Assembly (NCBI RefSeq): GCF_031846275.1
Contig: NZ_JAVRIB010000007.1
Coordinates: 1-64,000, forward strand
Reading direction: 5' to 3'
Source: Spectribacter hydrogenoxidans
GTDB taxonomy: Bacteria; Pseudomonadota; Gammaproteobacteria; Nevskiales; Salinisphaeraceae
Length of the DNA: 64,000 bases
Made by a program: the position numbers and the translations under genes. Of this stretch, positions 6,478 through 16,102 are shown one piece after another; within the stretch, counting starts at the first letter, position 1; every line of letters starts with the position of its first letter. The notes beneath the pieces were generated by a model that saw only the letters and a program-made list of their open reading frames with translations, did not search any database and had not been told where the DNA came from.

Positions 6478-7932
6478 CTAGATGTATTTCAGTTCTTCTA
6501 GTTTGTGGCCTCTAGTCCGCAAATTTCTTGCCCTGAGTAATTGGGTCCACTGTTTTTGGTAACCAATCAGGCTAGAGTCTTTGAAAAGTCCGTATTTCTC
6601 TTCACTCCGGGTTAGGCGTGAAAACCGTTTGAAACGAGAATCAGAAGAATATAGAAATGTCTCTTTACGGTGTAGTATCGGTTTGTTTGCGTGATTTCCA
6701 AAATACCGGAACTTAACCCTAAAGGTCTGCAAGTTAACGGAATACGAGAAAAGAAGGGCCGGATGCGGATCGCGGTTGAAGTCTGGGTAGCCAAGATACG
6801 TCACCTTGGGCTTGATGCGGTCCAATTTCACGAGAGTCGCTCCGTCGACCCGGCCAATATAGCCTCGCGCACAGCCTTCATAGAGACGGAGCTCTAACGG
6901 TAGGTGGCTCAATGCATCGACATGGACATAGAGTGCCGTAGGCAATAGCTTGCCGACCTCGGAGGCCATGCATTTCAAGTTGATCAGCCCTTCTATCCCC
7001 AGCCGGTGGAGCAGTTCGTCCGCTAAAGCGCACGACTTGGTGTAGCTGGAGAAGAAGGACTTGACGTCAAGTTGCAAAGAAGGCGGTAGCTCGGAGAGTT
7101 TGGGTCGGCCGTCGAACTGGGACAAGGCCAGGTAGACAAGCAAATCTTCCGACCGACTTTGCGCGACTTCTTGCCACTGCTCTTCACCAATAACGGTCTT
7201 CACAAGCTTGATGGCTTGCTTGGGGCGTCCAAACTCTTGAATCAGTCTGGGGACACAATCGAGCTCCTGCTCTGCGGGAGCTCGCCCATGTGTGGCCATG
7301 AAGTCAACGATTGGCTGTAGCGTCTCTTCGTGGTCCTTATAAATCTGCGTGGCGTTGGGGCCGATCCGAATTGAATGTCTGCGGCGGGCGCGCTCTGCCA
7401 GAAATGCCGAGCGCTGCTCAGTGCTCCTGAATACATAAAAGACACCGGGCGCCGCTGCTATAGGCTTTGCATCGAGGGTCTGTGCGATCCAGTTGCGCAA
7501 GACATCTTGTGTGTAAAACTTTTGGAAGGTTCCCCGGGAGGTCACTGCGCCATCGCCGTGCGCCTTCAAGCCTTTCAGCGATGGCTCTTCTTCGATCAGC
7601 CGTGCACTCACGACCAGCGTATTGCGAGCGAGTCTCCAGGCTGTCTTGAGGGTGTCCGCCCGCTCAACGGGGTCTTCGATTACGTTGACGACGTAACCGA
7701 AGTTGACGACGTCCGCCGGCTGGCGAGGGGCATGAGCCCTGTGCACGGGATCCCAGCCCGTGCAGTCGAACCCAAGCTTGCGCAAGCGTTTTAGGTCACC
7801 GCCACGGCCACAGCCATAGTCGAATAGGGCCGTGGTTCTGGTAAGCAGTCCGTCTTCTATCGCGGTCCGTATCGGTCGGGACAGGTCCGCCCGTTCGATC
7901 GCGGTCCGGTGTCTGTGAATGACGCGGCTCAC
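6478..7932 (-). CDS. DNA phosphorothioation-associated putative methyltransferase
   Basis: A 484-residue protein. The N-terminus has a class I methyltransferase SAM-binding motif (LFDYGCGRGGDLKRL, about residues 36-50), preceded by the IHRHRTAIERADLSRPIR lead typical of the family found next to dnd genes. The middle carries VNFGYVVNVIED, equivalent to motif IV. The C-terminal 300 residues are specific to this family and of unknown role. The start is a GTG at 7932, nine bases after the dndA stop, so it is co-transcribed with dndA. Its exact substrate is not known; it is a common companion of Dnd loci and not one of the five core proteins. Confidence 0.85.
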   Translation of the reverse strand: MSRVIHRHRTAIERADLSRPIRTAIEDGLLTRTTALFDYGCGRGGDLKRLRKLGFDCTGWDPVHRAHAPRQPADVVNFGYVVNVIEDPVERADTLKTAWRLARNTLVVSARLIEEEPSLKGLKAHGDGAVTSRGTFQKFYTQDVLRNWIAQTLDAKPIAAAPGVFYVFRSTEQRSAFLAERARRRHSIRIGPNATQIYKDHEETLQPIVDFMATHGRAPAEQELDCVPRLIQEFGRPKQAIKLVKTVIGEEQWQEVAQSRSEDLLVYLALSQFDGRPKLSELPPSLQLDVKSFFSSYTKSCALADELLHRLGIEGLINLKCMASEVGKLLPTALYVHVDALSHLPLELRLYEGCARGYIGRVDGATLVKLDRIKPKVTYLGYPDFNRDPHPALLFSYSVNLQTFRVKFRYFGNHANKPILHRKETFLYSSDSRFKRFSRLTRSEEKYGLFKDSSLIGYQKQWTQLLRARNLRTRGHKLEELKYI

Positions 7933-7941
7933 AACGTCGAT

Positions 7942-9096
7942 CTACAGAAGTACTCGAATAGCCTCGCGTACGCCGGCCCAATCCGGTTCAGGTGTCAAAT
8001 GCGACCATGACCACCGCGTGGCTGTTTCGGCATCCTCTTCATCGAGCCCCATTGCCTGGAGGACATGGCTTGGCTCGTAGATCGTGGATGTGCATGCCGA
8101 GCCATTGGAGATGGCAACGTGGTCTCGCAATGCAAGCATGACTGCTTCCGAGTCGATGTTGCTGAAAGACACATTCACTACATGGGGAAGTGTTCGGCTC
8201 GAGTCGCCATGCACGTGAAGATCCAGCTCGCCAAGCTCGCGGAGCATGGTCTGCTTGAATTCGGTGCAGTACGTTGCCCGCTTGTCATGATCCCGCAGAG
8301 CGACTTCAGCGGCCTTACCCAGGCCTGCGATGAGATGGACGGGCAGGGTGCCGGGGCGCCAGCCGCGTTCTTGGCCACCACCGTAGAGAAGAGGCTGGAT
8401 AGGAGGACGTTTATGGCCGCGTCGCCGTCCGATAAGCGCGCCGATGCCCTTTGGGGCATACAGCTTATGGCCGCTCAGGCTGATCAGATCGATGCGCGGG
8501 TGCCGTAGCGTGTCGAGATCTTTGCCGAACCCCTGTGCCGCGTCAGTGTGCAGAAACGCGGGATGGTCTGACAGCATTTCCGCAACCTTAGCCACCGGCT
8601 GCACGACGCCGGTTTCGTTGTTTGCGTGCATGACGGAGACCAGGAGAGTATCCGGGCGCATCGCATCGTATATAGCGTTGGGGTCGACCCAGCCTTGCTG
8701 AGTTGGCGCGACATAAGAGACCTCAAAGCCCCGCTGCTCAAGGGCCTCCAACGGCTCAAGCACAGCCTTGTGCTCAATGGCAGTGGTGACAATATGATGC
8801 CTCTCAGTCTCTTCGCCGTATGCGGCTAGCCCCAGCAGACTCAGGTTATTGGCCTCCGTGGCGCCGGAGGTGAAATAGACTTCATCGGATGCGCAGCTAG
8901 CCAGCTGCGCAATCTGCTCGCGCGCGTTCTGCACCGCTCGGTTGGCTTGTTGACCGTAGGTATGCGTGCGGCTGCCCGCGTTGCCATATTCGACCCGCAG
9001 ATAGTGTTCTACGATGTCGATAACCTCCGGCTCCAGAGGCGTCGTGGCGTTGCAGTCGAGGTATACGGGGATAAAGTGGCTTGCACCGGCGACCAT
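7942..9096 (-). CDS. dndA: Cysteine desulfurase DndA
   Basis: A PLP-dependent class V aminotransferase-fold enzyme of about 384 residues. Visible are the N-terminal YLDCNATTPL, the PLP lysine in SLSGHKLYAPKGIG (about residue 211) and the sulfur-carrying cysteine in SNGSACTS (about residue 335). DndA mobilises sulfur from L-cysteine and delivers it to DndC. The ATG at 9096 is favoured because GGAG lies eight bases before it; another in-frame ATG is at 9102. It is transcribed divergently from dndBCDE, and the 90-bp gap holds a direct repeat. IscS-type desulfurases look similar, but the location settles the assignment. Confidence 0.93.
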   Translation of the reverse strand: MVAGASHFIPVYLDCNATTPLEPEVIDIVEHYLRVEYGNAGSRTHTYGQQANRAVQNAREQIAQLASCASDEVYFTSGATEANNLSLLGLAAYGEETERHHIVTTAIEHKAVLEPLEALEQRGFEVSYVAPTQQGWVDPNAIYDAMRPDTLLVSVMHANNETGVVQPVAKVAEMLSDHPAFLHTDAAQGFGKDLDTLRHPRIDLISLSGHKLYAPKGIGALIGRRRGHKRPPIQPLLYGGGQERGWRPGTLPVHLIAGLGKAAEVALRDHDKRATYCTEFKQTMLRELGELDLHVHGDSSRTLPHVVNVSFSNIDSEAVMLALRDHVAISNGSACTSTIYEPSHVLQAMGLDEEDAETATRWSWSHLTPEPDWAGVREAIRVLL

Positions 9097-9102
9097 CGCC
9101 AT

Positions 9103-9190
9103 ATCTCCAAACGTTTGTTAATTGGTTGACATACGTTTGTTATTATGGGTAGAGTGCGCCGCAACGTAAAGGGCAGGGGACACAGTACAG
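9103..9190. promoter_or_regulatory. Divergent dndA / dndB promoter region with a 22-bp-spaced direct repeat
   Basis: The region between the divergent genes contains ACGTTTGTTA twice (9111-9120 and 9133-9142), with starts 22 bp apart, about two helical turns. A TTGACA-like hexamer lies between the copies. Direct repeats spaced on one face of the helix suit a dimeric regulator. DndB of Streptomyces is reported to repress its own dnd promoter, so DndB is one candidate ligand, but this is inference. Confidence 0.5.
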
Positions 9191-10294
9191 ATGGATCCGC
9201 GATTTGGATATACCTTCCCTGCGATTCGCGGGGTCCAGGCCAAGCGGGAGTACTACGTATCGATGTGCCCCCTGCGCATCATCCCGAAGATATTCTACTT
9301 CGATGAGGAAGAAGCGGCACTGCCTGCCGAGCTCCGTGCTCAGCGCATCCTAAACACCAACCGCGTACCTGAAATCGCCGAGTATGTCTTGAACAATCAG
9401 GATAGCTATGTCTTCTCGGCTATCACGGCTTCTATTGATGCTGACGTCGTATTCGAACCTCTCGGCTCTGATGATATCTCTAGCGATGTGGGGATGCTGC
9501 GCGTGCCGCTCGACTCCAAGTTCATAATCAACGATGGACAACACCGCCGCGCTGCGATCGAGGAGGCGATAAGGGAGAAGCCCGCACTGGGTGACGAAAG
9601 CATTGCAGTGGTCTTCTTTATTGATCGCGGCCTGGAGCGTTGCCAGCAGATGTTCGCGGACCTCAATCGCCATGTGGTTCGCCCGAGTAAATCGCTGGGG
9701 ATTCTTTACGACCACCGCGACCGCATGTCGCAACTCACCCGCTTGGTGGTTCTCAAATCGGATTACTTCAAGGACCTGGTGGAGATGGAGAAGACCTCCC
9801 TGTCGCCGAGATCCAGGAAGCTGTTCACGCTAAGTGCGATATACGGCGCAACGGATGCCCTGCTCGAGGGCCGTGACCTCGATGACCTGGCGCCCGCCGC
9901 CGATCTGGCGCGTGACTACTGGGAGGAGGTCTTCCGCCAGATGCCTGAATGGCAATTCGTGCACGACAAAAAAATGTCCGCGGGCGAGGTCCGCAGCGAT
10001 TTCATCCATGCCCACGGGATCACGTTGCAAGCGCTGGGCTATATCGGCAATGAGCTGATACAGCGGGCTAAGAATGAATGGAAGAAGATCTTGCGCAAGC
10101 TGCGCGACATCGACTGGGCCCGGAATAACGCGCACCTCTGGGAAGGCCGGGCGATGGTGGGTGGCCGCCTCTCCAAGGCTGGCCAGAACGTGACACTGAC
10201 CACCAACGCAATCAAACACGCGCTGGGGCTGGAACTGACGCCCGAGCAAGAGCGATTAGAGAAAGCATTCAACAGGAGCCAACGCGATGCCTGA
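9191..10294 (+). CDS. dndB: DndB, DGQHR-domain regulator of DNA phosphorothioation
   Basis: A 367-residue protein with the family hallmark DGQHR (residues 115-119, in FIINDGQHRRAAIEEA) and the downstream MFADLNRHVVRPSKSLGILYD segment. DndB is not needed for sulfur insertion but affects modification frequency and dnd transcription in characterised systems. It is first in the dndBCDE operon and overlaps dndC by eight bases. The start is the first ATG after the divergent promoter region. Confidence 0.93.
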   Translation: MDPRFGYTFPAIRGVQAKREYYVSMCPLRIIPKIFYFDEEEAALPAELRAQRILNTNRVPEIAEYVLNNQDSYVFSAITASIDADVVFEPLGSDDISSDVGMLRVPLDSKFIINDGQHRRAAIEEAIREKPALGDESIAVVFFIDRGLERCQQMFADLNRHVVRPSKSLGILYDHRDRMSQLTRLVVLKSDYFKDLVEMEKTSLSPRSRKLFTLSAIYGATDALLEGRDLDDLAPAADLARDYWEEVFRQMPEWQFVHDKKMSAGEVRSDFIHAHGITLQALGYIGNELIQRAKNEWKKILRKLRDIDWARNNAHLWEGRAMVGGRLSKAGQNVTLTTNAIKHALGLELTPEQERLEKAFNRSQRDA

Positions 10295-11876
10295 GGCAGC
10301 AAGCCAAGCGCGACGGTCGATTTTCGCTGAAGCGGGCGTTTCGAAGACTCTCGAAGCCCTAAAGCAGGACATCGCTGGCCTATACCAAGAGGACAATATC
10401 CCTTGGGTGATCGGCTATAGCGGCGGCAAGGACTCGACCTCTGTCGTACAGCTCGTCTGGCTCGCAGTGAGCGAATTGCCGGCAGAGCAACGAACCAAGC
10501 CGGTCTACGTTATCACCACGGATACTTTGGTGGAGAACCCGGTCGTCGCCAGCTGGGTGAATCATTCCCTGAAGCGAATGGAGGAAGTCGCTCGGTCAGA
10601 ATCAATGCCGTTCCATCCCAACCTTCTCAGGCCGGACTTGAAGAACACCTTCTGGGTGAATCTGATCGGAAAAGGCTATCCGGCACCACGGCCGAAGTTC
10701 CGATGGTGCACCGAACGCCTCAAGATCAAGCCATCCAATCGGTTCATTCAGGATACTGTGAGTGAGCATGGTGAAGTGGTCCTGCTGCTAGGAGCGCGCC
10801 GCGCAGAGAGCGCTGCGCGTGCCGGTGCGATGAATCGAGCTGAAAGAGCCTCCCGAGATCAATTCACCTACCATCAAGATCTGCCCAACACCTTAGTTCA
10901 TATGCCTATTGGCGATTGGTCCAACGACGACGTGTGGACCTTCCTGATGCGGGTCAAAAATCCCTGGGGCGTAAGCAATAAGGACCTGATGTCGATGTAT
11001 CGGGGCGCGACGGAAGACAACGAATGCCCCGTCGTGGTGGATACGAGCACGCCGAGCTGTGGCAACAGCCGATTCGGTTGTTGGACGTGCACCCTCGTCG
11101 ACAAAGACAAGTCCATGGGCGCCATGATTCAGAACGACCACGAAAAAGAATGGATGATGCCGCTTTTGGATATACGTAACGAGTTGGATTTCCGCGGCGA
11201 GGAAGCCCGCCAGCGGGACTTGGAGCGCCGCGATTTCCGACGCATGGGCGGCCATCTCCAGTACTACCGCGACCAGGATGGGGAAGCGCAGCTGATTCCC
11301 GGCCCCTATACCCAGGAGGCGCGCGAGCACTGGCTGAGTCGGGTGCTGGCGGCGCAACGAAAGATCCGGGATGACGAGCAGGCGCCGGACTATGTTCAGG
11401 AGCTAGAGCTCATCTCGCTCGAAGAGCTGGAAGAGATCCGGCGAATCTGGATCACGGAAAAGCACGAGGTCGAGGACTTGGTGCCCCGGATCTATATCGA
11501 AGAGATGGGCGAGCCCTATCCCGGCGCCGAGCGTCCGGTAGTCGACCTGTTCGAGGGAGAGCTTCTGGAGCTACTGAAAGAAGCCTGCGACGGCAATCGC
11601 GTCCGCTACGAAACCGCACGCAACCTGCTAGCCATCGAGCGCCGCTATCAGTACATGGGCGCCCGCCGCGGCCTATTCAAAGAGTTGGAAAAGGCGTTAC
11701 GAAACGGTTGCTTCGAGACCAAGAAGGAAGCGCTGGAATTCAAACGACGGGAGGCGGAGATCGAAGGGGATACGGCAGGCGCGTGCGCCGGTCGGCAGGT
11801 AGGCGTTGAGGGCGAGAGCGCCTACGTGGTTGAACGGTCTGAGGCAGGGCAGGAGCAGCGTAATGCAGTTAACTGA
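10287..11876 (+). CDS. dndC: DndC, ATP-pyrophosphatase / PAPS-reductase-like sulfurtransferase
   Basis: A 529-residue protein with the PP-loop YSGGKDST (residues 44-51) that binds and activates with ATP. Cysteines at about 141, 258, 265 and 268 (RWCTERL, PSCGNSRFGCWTC) are consistent with the iron-sulfur cluster of DndC. The enzyme adenylates the DNA phosphate and, with DndA-delivered sulfur, replaces a non-bridging oxygen. It overlaps dndB upstream by eight bases and dndD downstream by 14 bases, so translation is probably coupled. The length is slightly above the usual, with an acidic C-terminal tail. Confidence 0.94.
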   Translation: MPEAASQARRSIFAEAGVSKTLEALKQDIAGLYQEDNIPWVIGYSGGKDSTSVVQLVWLAVSELPAEQRTKPVYVITTDTLVENPVVASWVNHSLKRMEEVARSESMPFHPNLLRPDLKNTFWVNLIGKGYPAPRPKFRWCTERLKIKPSNRFIQDTVSEHGEVVLLLGARRAESAARAGAMNRAERASRDQFTYHQDLPNTLVHMPIGDWSNDDVWTFLMRVKNPWGVSNKDLMSMYRGATEDNECPVVVDTSTPSCGNSRFGCWTCTLVDKDKSMGAMIQNDHEKEWMMPLLDIRNELDFRGEEARQRDLERRDFRRMGGHLQYYRDQDGEAQLIPGPYTQEAREHWLSRVLAAQRKIRDDEQAPDYVQELELISLEELEEIRRIWITEKHEVEDLVPRIYIEEMGEPYPGAERPVVDLFEGELLELLKEACDGNRVRYETARNLLAIERRYQYMGARRGLFKELEKALRNGCFETKKEALEFKRREAEIEGDTAGACAGRQVGVEGESAYVVERSEAGQEQRNAVN

Positions 11877-13851
11877 AGTCGTGCTGCACAACGTTGGCGT
11901 ATTTCTGGGACGGCATGCGGTTGATCTGTCCGTCTCGACGCCGGAGCGACCCGTCATACTGTTCGGGGGGCTCAACGGCGGAGGCAAGACGACATTTCTA
12001 GAGTCTCTCCAGCTCGGGCTCTATGGCAAGTTCGCCAAGACCGGCCGTCGTCGCAGTAAAAACTACGAGGCCTATCTCGAAAGCCTCATCAACGAAAATG
12101 TCTCGCCCGACGATGGCTCCTCCATAGAGATTGCCTTTCGTGAGCTGGAGGACCATAGCGAGCGGCAGTATCGAGTCATTCGCACTTGGAGACGTTTAAG
12201 ATCACGGATCTCGGAAACGGTCGACGTATACGTGGATGAGCTTCTGGATCCGAGCCTCAGCCAGTCCTGGGACCAGGCTGTCGAGAGATTCCTGCCTCGG
12301 AAGCTCTGCAACCTATTTTTCTTCGACGGCGAGCAGATTGAAGCACTGGCGGACCCGAGTCAGTCCAGCGAGATCCTCGGCACAGCGATCAACAGCCTCC
12401 TGGGGCTGGAGCTTGTTGATCAGCTGGTTACAGACCTTCAAGTAACCAAGCGCAACAAGCTCCGTCAGACAACGGACGTAGGCCATCAACATCGCCTGGA
12501 GGAACTTGGCCAAAAGCTCGAAGCCTTGGGATCGCAGCGAGCTGAGTTGCAAGAACGTGGCAAAGCATTGGTGAAGAAGGCGGCCCAAGCTCAGAATGAG
12601 CTGGACCGCGCCAACGCCGATTATCAAAAGCGAGGCGGGCACCTGCTGGACCAGATGCAGGAGCTGGACCGAAAGAAGGCCGATTGCAAGGCAGCCCAGC
12701 GCCATCTGCGCGATGAGCTGCGCGAGAGTGCTAGCGACGCCTTACCCTTGCTACTCATGCGGCCTCAGCTTGATGAGCTGGCTTGCCAGGCGGCTAAGGA
12801 GCAGCGCGTAAAGACGTACCGCGAAGCCGAGCCCCTCCTCAAGGAGACCGAGCAACGGATTGTTCAGTGGCTAGAGCACAATTCCGTAAAAGAGGACCTT
12901 ATAGGCAAGCTGCAGGACTTCCTGTCTGAGAATAATCGTGAGCAGAAAAGGCGGGTGGATTCCGAGATTCAGATAGACCTGCCAAGAACCGCTTTGTTCT
13001 TACTTGAGAAACTGCGCTCGACCGAGCTGGACCGGGTTTCGGAGCGTGTCCTCAAGATCAAGGATGGCCTGGCGACTCTGGAGGATCAACTCGCCGAGGT
13101 CGAGCAACAGTTGGTCCAGGTCCCGGAAGAAGCTGCGCTCAGCGATGTGATCTCGCGTCGGGAACGGGCGCGTCTTACCCATGAGCAGCTAAGCGAGCAG
13201 CAAGAGAACCTGGGCAATGAGCTCGCCAAGTTGGAAGCAACCATTAATGCCCAAGAGCAGAAATACCGGGAGACGGAGTGTAACGCCATGTTGTCAGGGC
13301 TGAAGGACCAGCTAGAGATGCGCGTGACCGAGACCGCTGACCGTATAACAGAGACCATGGACGCGTTTAAGAGTAAGGTCCTGCGCCGACACCTCGCGCG
13401 ACTAGAAGGAGTGATACTTGAGTCCTATAGGAGTCTGCTACGGAAGCAAGGGCTGGTCAGCGATGTTCGTATAGACTCAGAAACGCTAGGGCTGACTGTT
13501 CTGGGAAGTGACGGCCGCAAAATCGAGCCGTCACGATTGTCTGCCGGCGAGAGGCAGCTGTTAGCTACGGCAATATTGTGGGGGCTGGGTAAGGCGTCAG
13601 GCAGAGCGCTGCCGGTTGTGGTCGATACGCCGCTTGGCAGGCTAGACGCCTCCCATCGCAGCAACCTTGTGGAAAATTATTTCCCAAATGCCAGTCACCA
13701 AGTGATCCTGCTTTCTACAGATGAAGAGATCGATAAGCGGTACTATAAAATGATTAGTTCGCATTTAGGCGGACAGTATGAAATCCACTTTGATGAAAAA
13801 CGGGGAGGAAGTGTTATAAGAGCCGGCTACCCGTTTGAGGAGGCTGCCTAA
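11863..13851 (+). CDS. dndD: DndD, SMC-like ATPase of DNA phosphorothioation
   Basis: About 662 residues with an ABC/SMC architecture. Walker A GGLNGGGKTT is at residues 35-44, long coiled-coil segments rich in Leu/Glu/Gln fill the middle, the signature LSAGERQLL is near 559, and Walker B VVVDTPLGRLD is near 587. DndD is thought to open or nick DNA with DndC and DndE during sulfur insertion. I start it at the ATG at 11863, preceded by AGGAG; an earlier ATG at 11806 lies inside dndC and adds an unrelated arginine-rich tail. The end lies one base before the dndE start codon. Confidence 0.93.
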   Translation: MQLTEVVLHNVGVFLGRHAVDLSVSTPERPVILFGGLNGGGKTTFLESLQLGLYGKFAKTGRRRSKNYEAYLESLINENVSPDDGSSIEIAFRELEDHSERQYRVIRTWRRLRSRISETVDVYVDELLDPSLSQSWDQAVERFLPRKLCNLFFFDGEQIEALADPSQSSEILGTAINSLLGLELVDQLVTDLQVTKRNKLRQTTDVGHQHRLEELGQKLEALGSQRAELQERGKALVKKAAQAQNELDRANADYQKRGGHLLDQMQELDRKKADCKAAQRHLRDELRESASDALPLLLMRPQLDELACQAAKEQRVKTYREAEPLLKETEQRIVQWLEHNSVKEDLIGKLQDFLSENNREQKRRVDSEIQIDLPRTALFLLEKLRSTELDRVSERVLKIKDGLATLEDQLAEVEQQLVQVPEEAALSDVISRRERARLTHEQLSEQQENLGNELAKLEATINAQEQKYRETECNAMLSGLKDQLEMRVTETADRITETMDAFKSKVLRRHLARLEGVILESYRSLLRKQGLVSDVRIDSETLGLTVLGSDGRKIEPSRLSAGERQLLATAILWGLGKASGRALPVVVDTPLGRLDASHRSNLVENYFPNASHQVILLSTDEEIDKRYYKMISSHLGGQYEIHFDEKRGGSVIRAGYPFEEAA

Positions 13852-13852
13852 T

Positions 13853-14236
13853 ATGGCAATGGAGACAATTCGGCTAAACGCGCGAGCTCGGAATCAACTG
13901 ATGACGCTGAAGCGGCGTACTGGTATCGGGAATTGGAATGTGCTGTGCCGGTGGGCATTATCCACGTCCCTTGCAGAGGATCATCCACCCCGTGATATCT
14001 CGGTTAGCGGAGAGGCTGCGATTGAGATGACGTGGCGAACGTTTGGAGGTGAATACGCGGATGTTTACCTAGGCCTCCTAAAACAATACTGCCTAAAGTC
14101 TGGTTTGGATGTCCACGATACGGCGACGCTCAATGAGCAGCTGAAAAAGCACTTATATCGCGGCATTGGTTACCTTGCTAGCCGGAAGGAAACGCAGTCA
14201 ATCGAAGAGTTAGTTGTTCTGTCTACCTCGCGTTAG
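13853..14236 (+). CDS. dndE: DndE, small DNA-binding protein of the Dnd complex
   Basis: A 127-residue protein opening with METIRLNARARNQLMTLKRRTG and followed by WNVLCRWALSTSL. This matches the helical, basic surface of DndE, which binds nicked DNA as a tetramer in the E. coli structure. The ATG at 13853 has GAGGAGG nine bases upstream; an earlier in-frame ATG at 13835 overlaps dndD. It is the last of the four core modification genes. Base composition from here to 15.9 kb is noticeably AT-richer than the flanking genes, suggesting recent acquisition. Confidence 0.9.
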   Translation: MAMETIRLNARARNQLMTLKRRTGIGNWNVLCRWALSTSLAEDHPPRDISVSGEAAIEMTWRTFGGEYADVYLGLLKQYCLKSGLDVHDTATLNEQLKKHLYRGIGYLASRKETQSIEELVVLSTSR

Positions 14237-14349
14237 CTTAAGTAAGCTTGGATTTATTCGGTGCACTACAGGGTGAGGATTTGGATTGCCAAAGGCATTG
14301 GCTATGAGCGCCCGTTGGCCAGGGGGGGGGAGCAGCCTGTGAATGCACG

Positions 14350-14748
14350 ATGACCCCCGAAAAACACGCAGCGCAAATGTGCCCGTTTTGTGAGCTCCCA
14401 GATTCGCGGATCTGGCATGAGAATGAGCACTTCTTTGTGGTTAAAGATGCATTCCCGGTGTGCCATTGCCATTCACTAGTCATCGCACGAAGGCACGACG
14501 CCTCGATATTCAGCCTCAGTAGCGCTGAATGTGACGATCTAAACCGAATGCTTCGTTGGATAAAAAACGCAATTGATGAACTAGCCCAGCCTTCTGGTTA
14601 TAACCTTGGTGTAAACGAAGGTCGCGCTGCTGGTCAAACAGTCTCCCATTTACATGTCCATGTAATTCCCCGATATCCAGACGACCAGCCAGATCCGCGA
14701 GGAGGCGTCCGGTGGGTATTGCCGGAAAAAGCAATCTACTGGGAATAG
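14350..14748 (+). CDS. HIT-family hydrolase
   Basis: A 132-residue histidine-triad protein. A CPFC zinc-type motif sits at 11-14, and the triad HLHVHVIPRY has H100, H102 and H104. HIT enzymes hydrolyse or transfer nucleotides such as diadenosine polyphosphates and AMP-lysine. Here it stands between dndE and an HNH nuclease on the same strand, ten bases before the nuclease. The pair is therefore probably one small operon within the Dnd island. The cellular substrate is not evident. Either ATG at 14350 or ATG at 14377 could be the start. Confidence 0.85.
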   Translation: MTPEKHAAQMCPFCELPDSRIWHENEHFFVVKDAFPVCHCHSLVIARRHDASIFSLSSAECDDLNRMLRWIKNAIDELAQPSGYNLGVNEGRAAGQTVSHLHVHVIPRYPDDQPDPRGGVRWVLPEKAIYWE

Positions 14749-14757
14749 GTTTGCCGT

Positions 14758-15858
14758 ATGGTGCGTAGTCTGCCGCCGTCAGGTGCGGGGTTAGATACGG
14801 GGGCGCTCGCGCAGCTTTTCCGACGTACGACTAATTCTTATAAATACCTATTCTTTCTCGCCATTTTGACTCAGCTAAAGAGCAAGCAGTTTCGGGCAAG
14901 GATATTGGATTTGGACGAGCTGACGGTCGAAATGACAGGGTTGGCCTGGTATCCCTATGAACATTTTCGGCTGTCGTTTGGTATCCAAGATAAGATAGCG
15001 GATTCTTTGCGGGAGTATCCGGTAGCAGAAGGTTCGATGCCCGGCCGCGCGATTGTGCGACAGAAATTGCGTGCTCAGGGGCCGAGGATGGCCCTCGATA
15101 GGCTCATGCGTTATGTGCCATATCGATTACTCACTCCATTCTTTGAAGATGAGTTAACTGGCCTGTCAGATAGCCGGAAAAACAGAAAAATTAGCTTGTT
15201 GGCTGACAGAAACTTCGACTCGCGAAAGCCTCTTTATCGATTAAGGAAGGCTGGCCAATTAGAGGTCCATCCGGATTGGCTGAGTTATTTATATAAGAAT
15301 TTCTCGCTCGTCGAGGGTTGGGCAAATTGGGCATGGGTCAGATACCTCACAGATAGGAACCCCAATGTGCCAAATATTGCAAACAAAGTCGGTTCGCCCG
15401 CCCAGCGTAACAATCTGAATTCGGCAAGGAAATTATGGGAAGCTGCATTGGAGCGCGATACGGTCCGATGCCCGTATTCCGGGTACAGGTTAACTGGGAC
15501 CCACTTTGAGCTAGATCACTTTATACCGTGGCGATATGTAGCACATGATCACTTATGGAATCTGGTAGCTGTAATCCCGGAAGCTAATCAGGCAAAGCGG
15601 GACAGAATTCCGGCACAATTATATGTAGACGGGCTAATCGACTCGCAGTTCCGTCTGCTTAAGGCAACTAAAGAAACAATGGAAAATGAATCTTCCTGGG
15701 AATCGAGGATCGCCGTGCATTACCTGAATGGTCTACGCGTTACCACTAGCGAGGAGCTCCTGAATGAGGTAACTCTGGCGGATGCATACGAAGCTACAGT
15801 GGGTCCAATGATGGCCATCGCCAAGCAAATGGGGTTCAGCGGTGGCTGGCACTTTTAG
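14758..15858 (+). CDS. HNH endonuclease
   Basis: A 366-residue protein whose C-terminal third has an HNH fold: CPYSGYRL (C238), then FELDHFIPWRY (D253, H254), HDHLWNLVAVI (N268) and EANQAKRDRIP (N277, K280). That is the beta-beta-metal arrangement of HNH nucleases. The N-terminal 230 residues are not recognised and may sense the target. It follows the HIT gene by nine bases. In a Dnd locus it is a candidate restriction effector, but nothing in the sequence shows that it reads phosphorothioate. AT-richer than neighbours. Confidence 0.82.
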   Translation: MVRSLPPSGAGLDTGALAQLFRRTTNSYKYLFFLAILTQLKSKQFRARILDLDELTVEMTGLAWYPYEHFRLSFGIQDKIADSLREYPVAEGSMPGRAIVRQKLRAQGPRMALDRLMRYVPYRLLTPFFEDELTGLSDSRKNRKISLLADRNFDSRKPLYRLRKAGQLEVHPDWLSYLYKNFSLVEGWANWAWVRYLTDRNPNVPNIANKVGSPAQRNNLNSARKLWEAALERDTVRCPYSGYRLTGTHFELDHFIPWRYVAHDHLWNLVAVIPEANQAKRDRIPAQLYVDGLIDSQFRLLKATKETMENESSWESRIAVHYLNGLRVTTSEELLNEVTLADAYEATVGPMMAIAKQMGFSGGWHF

Positions 15859-16102
15859 CGGCGCTAATAATAGCGAGTACTGTACGGTAGCTGGTTGACC
15901 ATGTATCGATCTCACCGGATCGGCGCGCCAAACCGACCGGACTGAGGCCAGCGATTTGCTAGCCGGCATGAGACAAAGCGCTGAGGCCTGCTACATCCTT
16001 AGGTTTGGCCTTGGAAGTGCCGCGAAGGAGAATGGCTTGGACGCGGCGACGCGGTCGGTGCGAACAGCCATTGCTCCTCTCCTACTCCTCGCCTGAGTTG
16101 GC

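Noticed and set aside
14329..14340. Frameshift-prone G-run as a programmed slip site
   Set aside because: The run of Gs lies in the gap between dndE and the HIT gene, not inside a gene, so there is no frame to shift.
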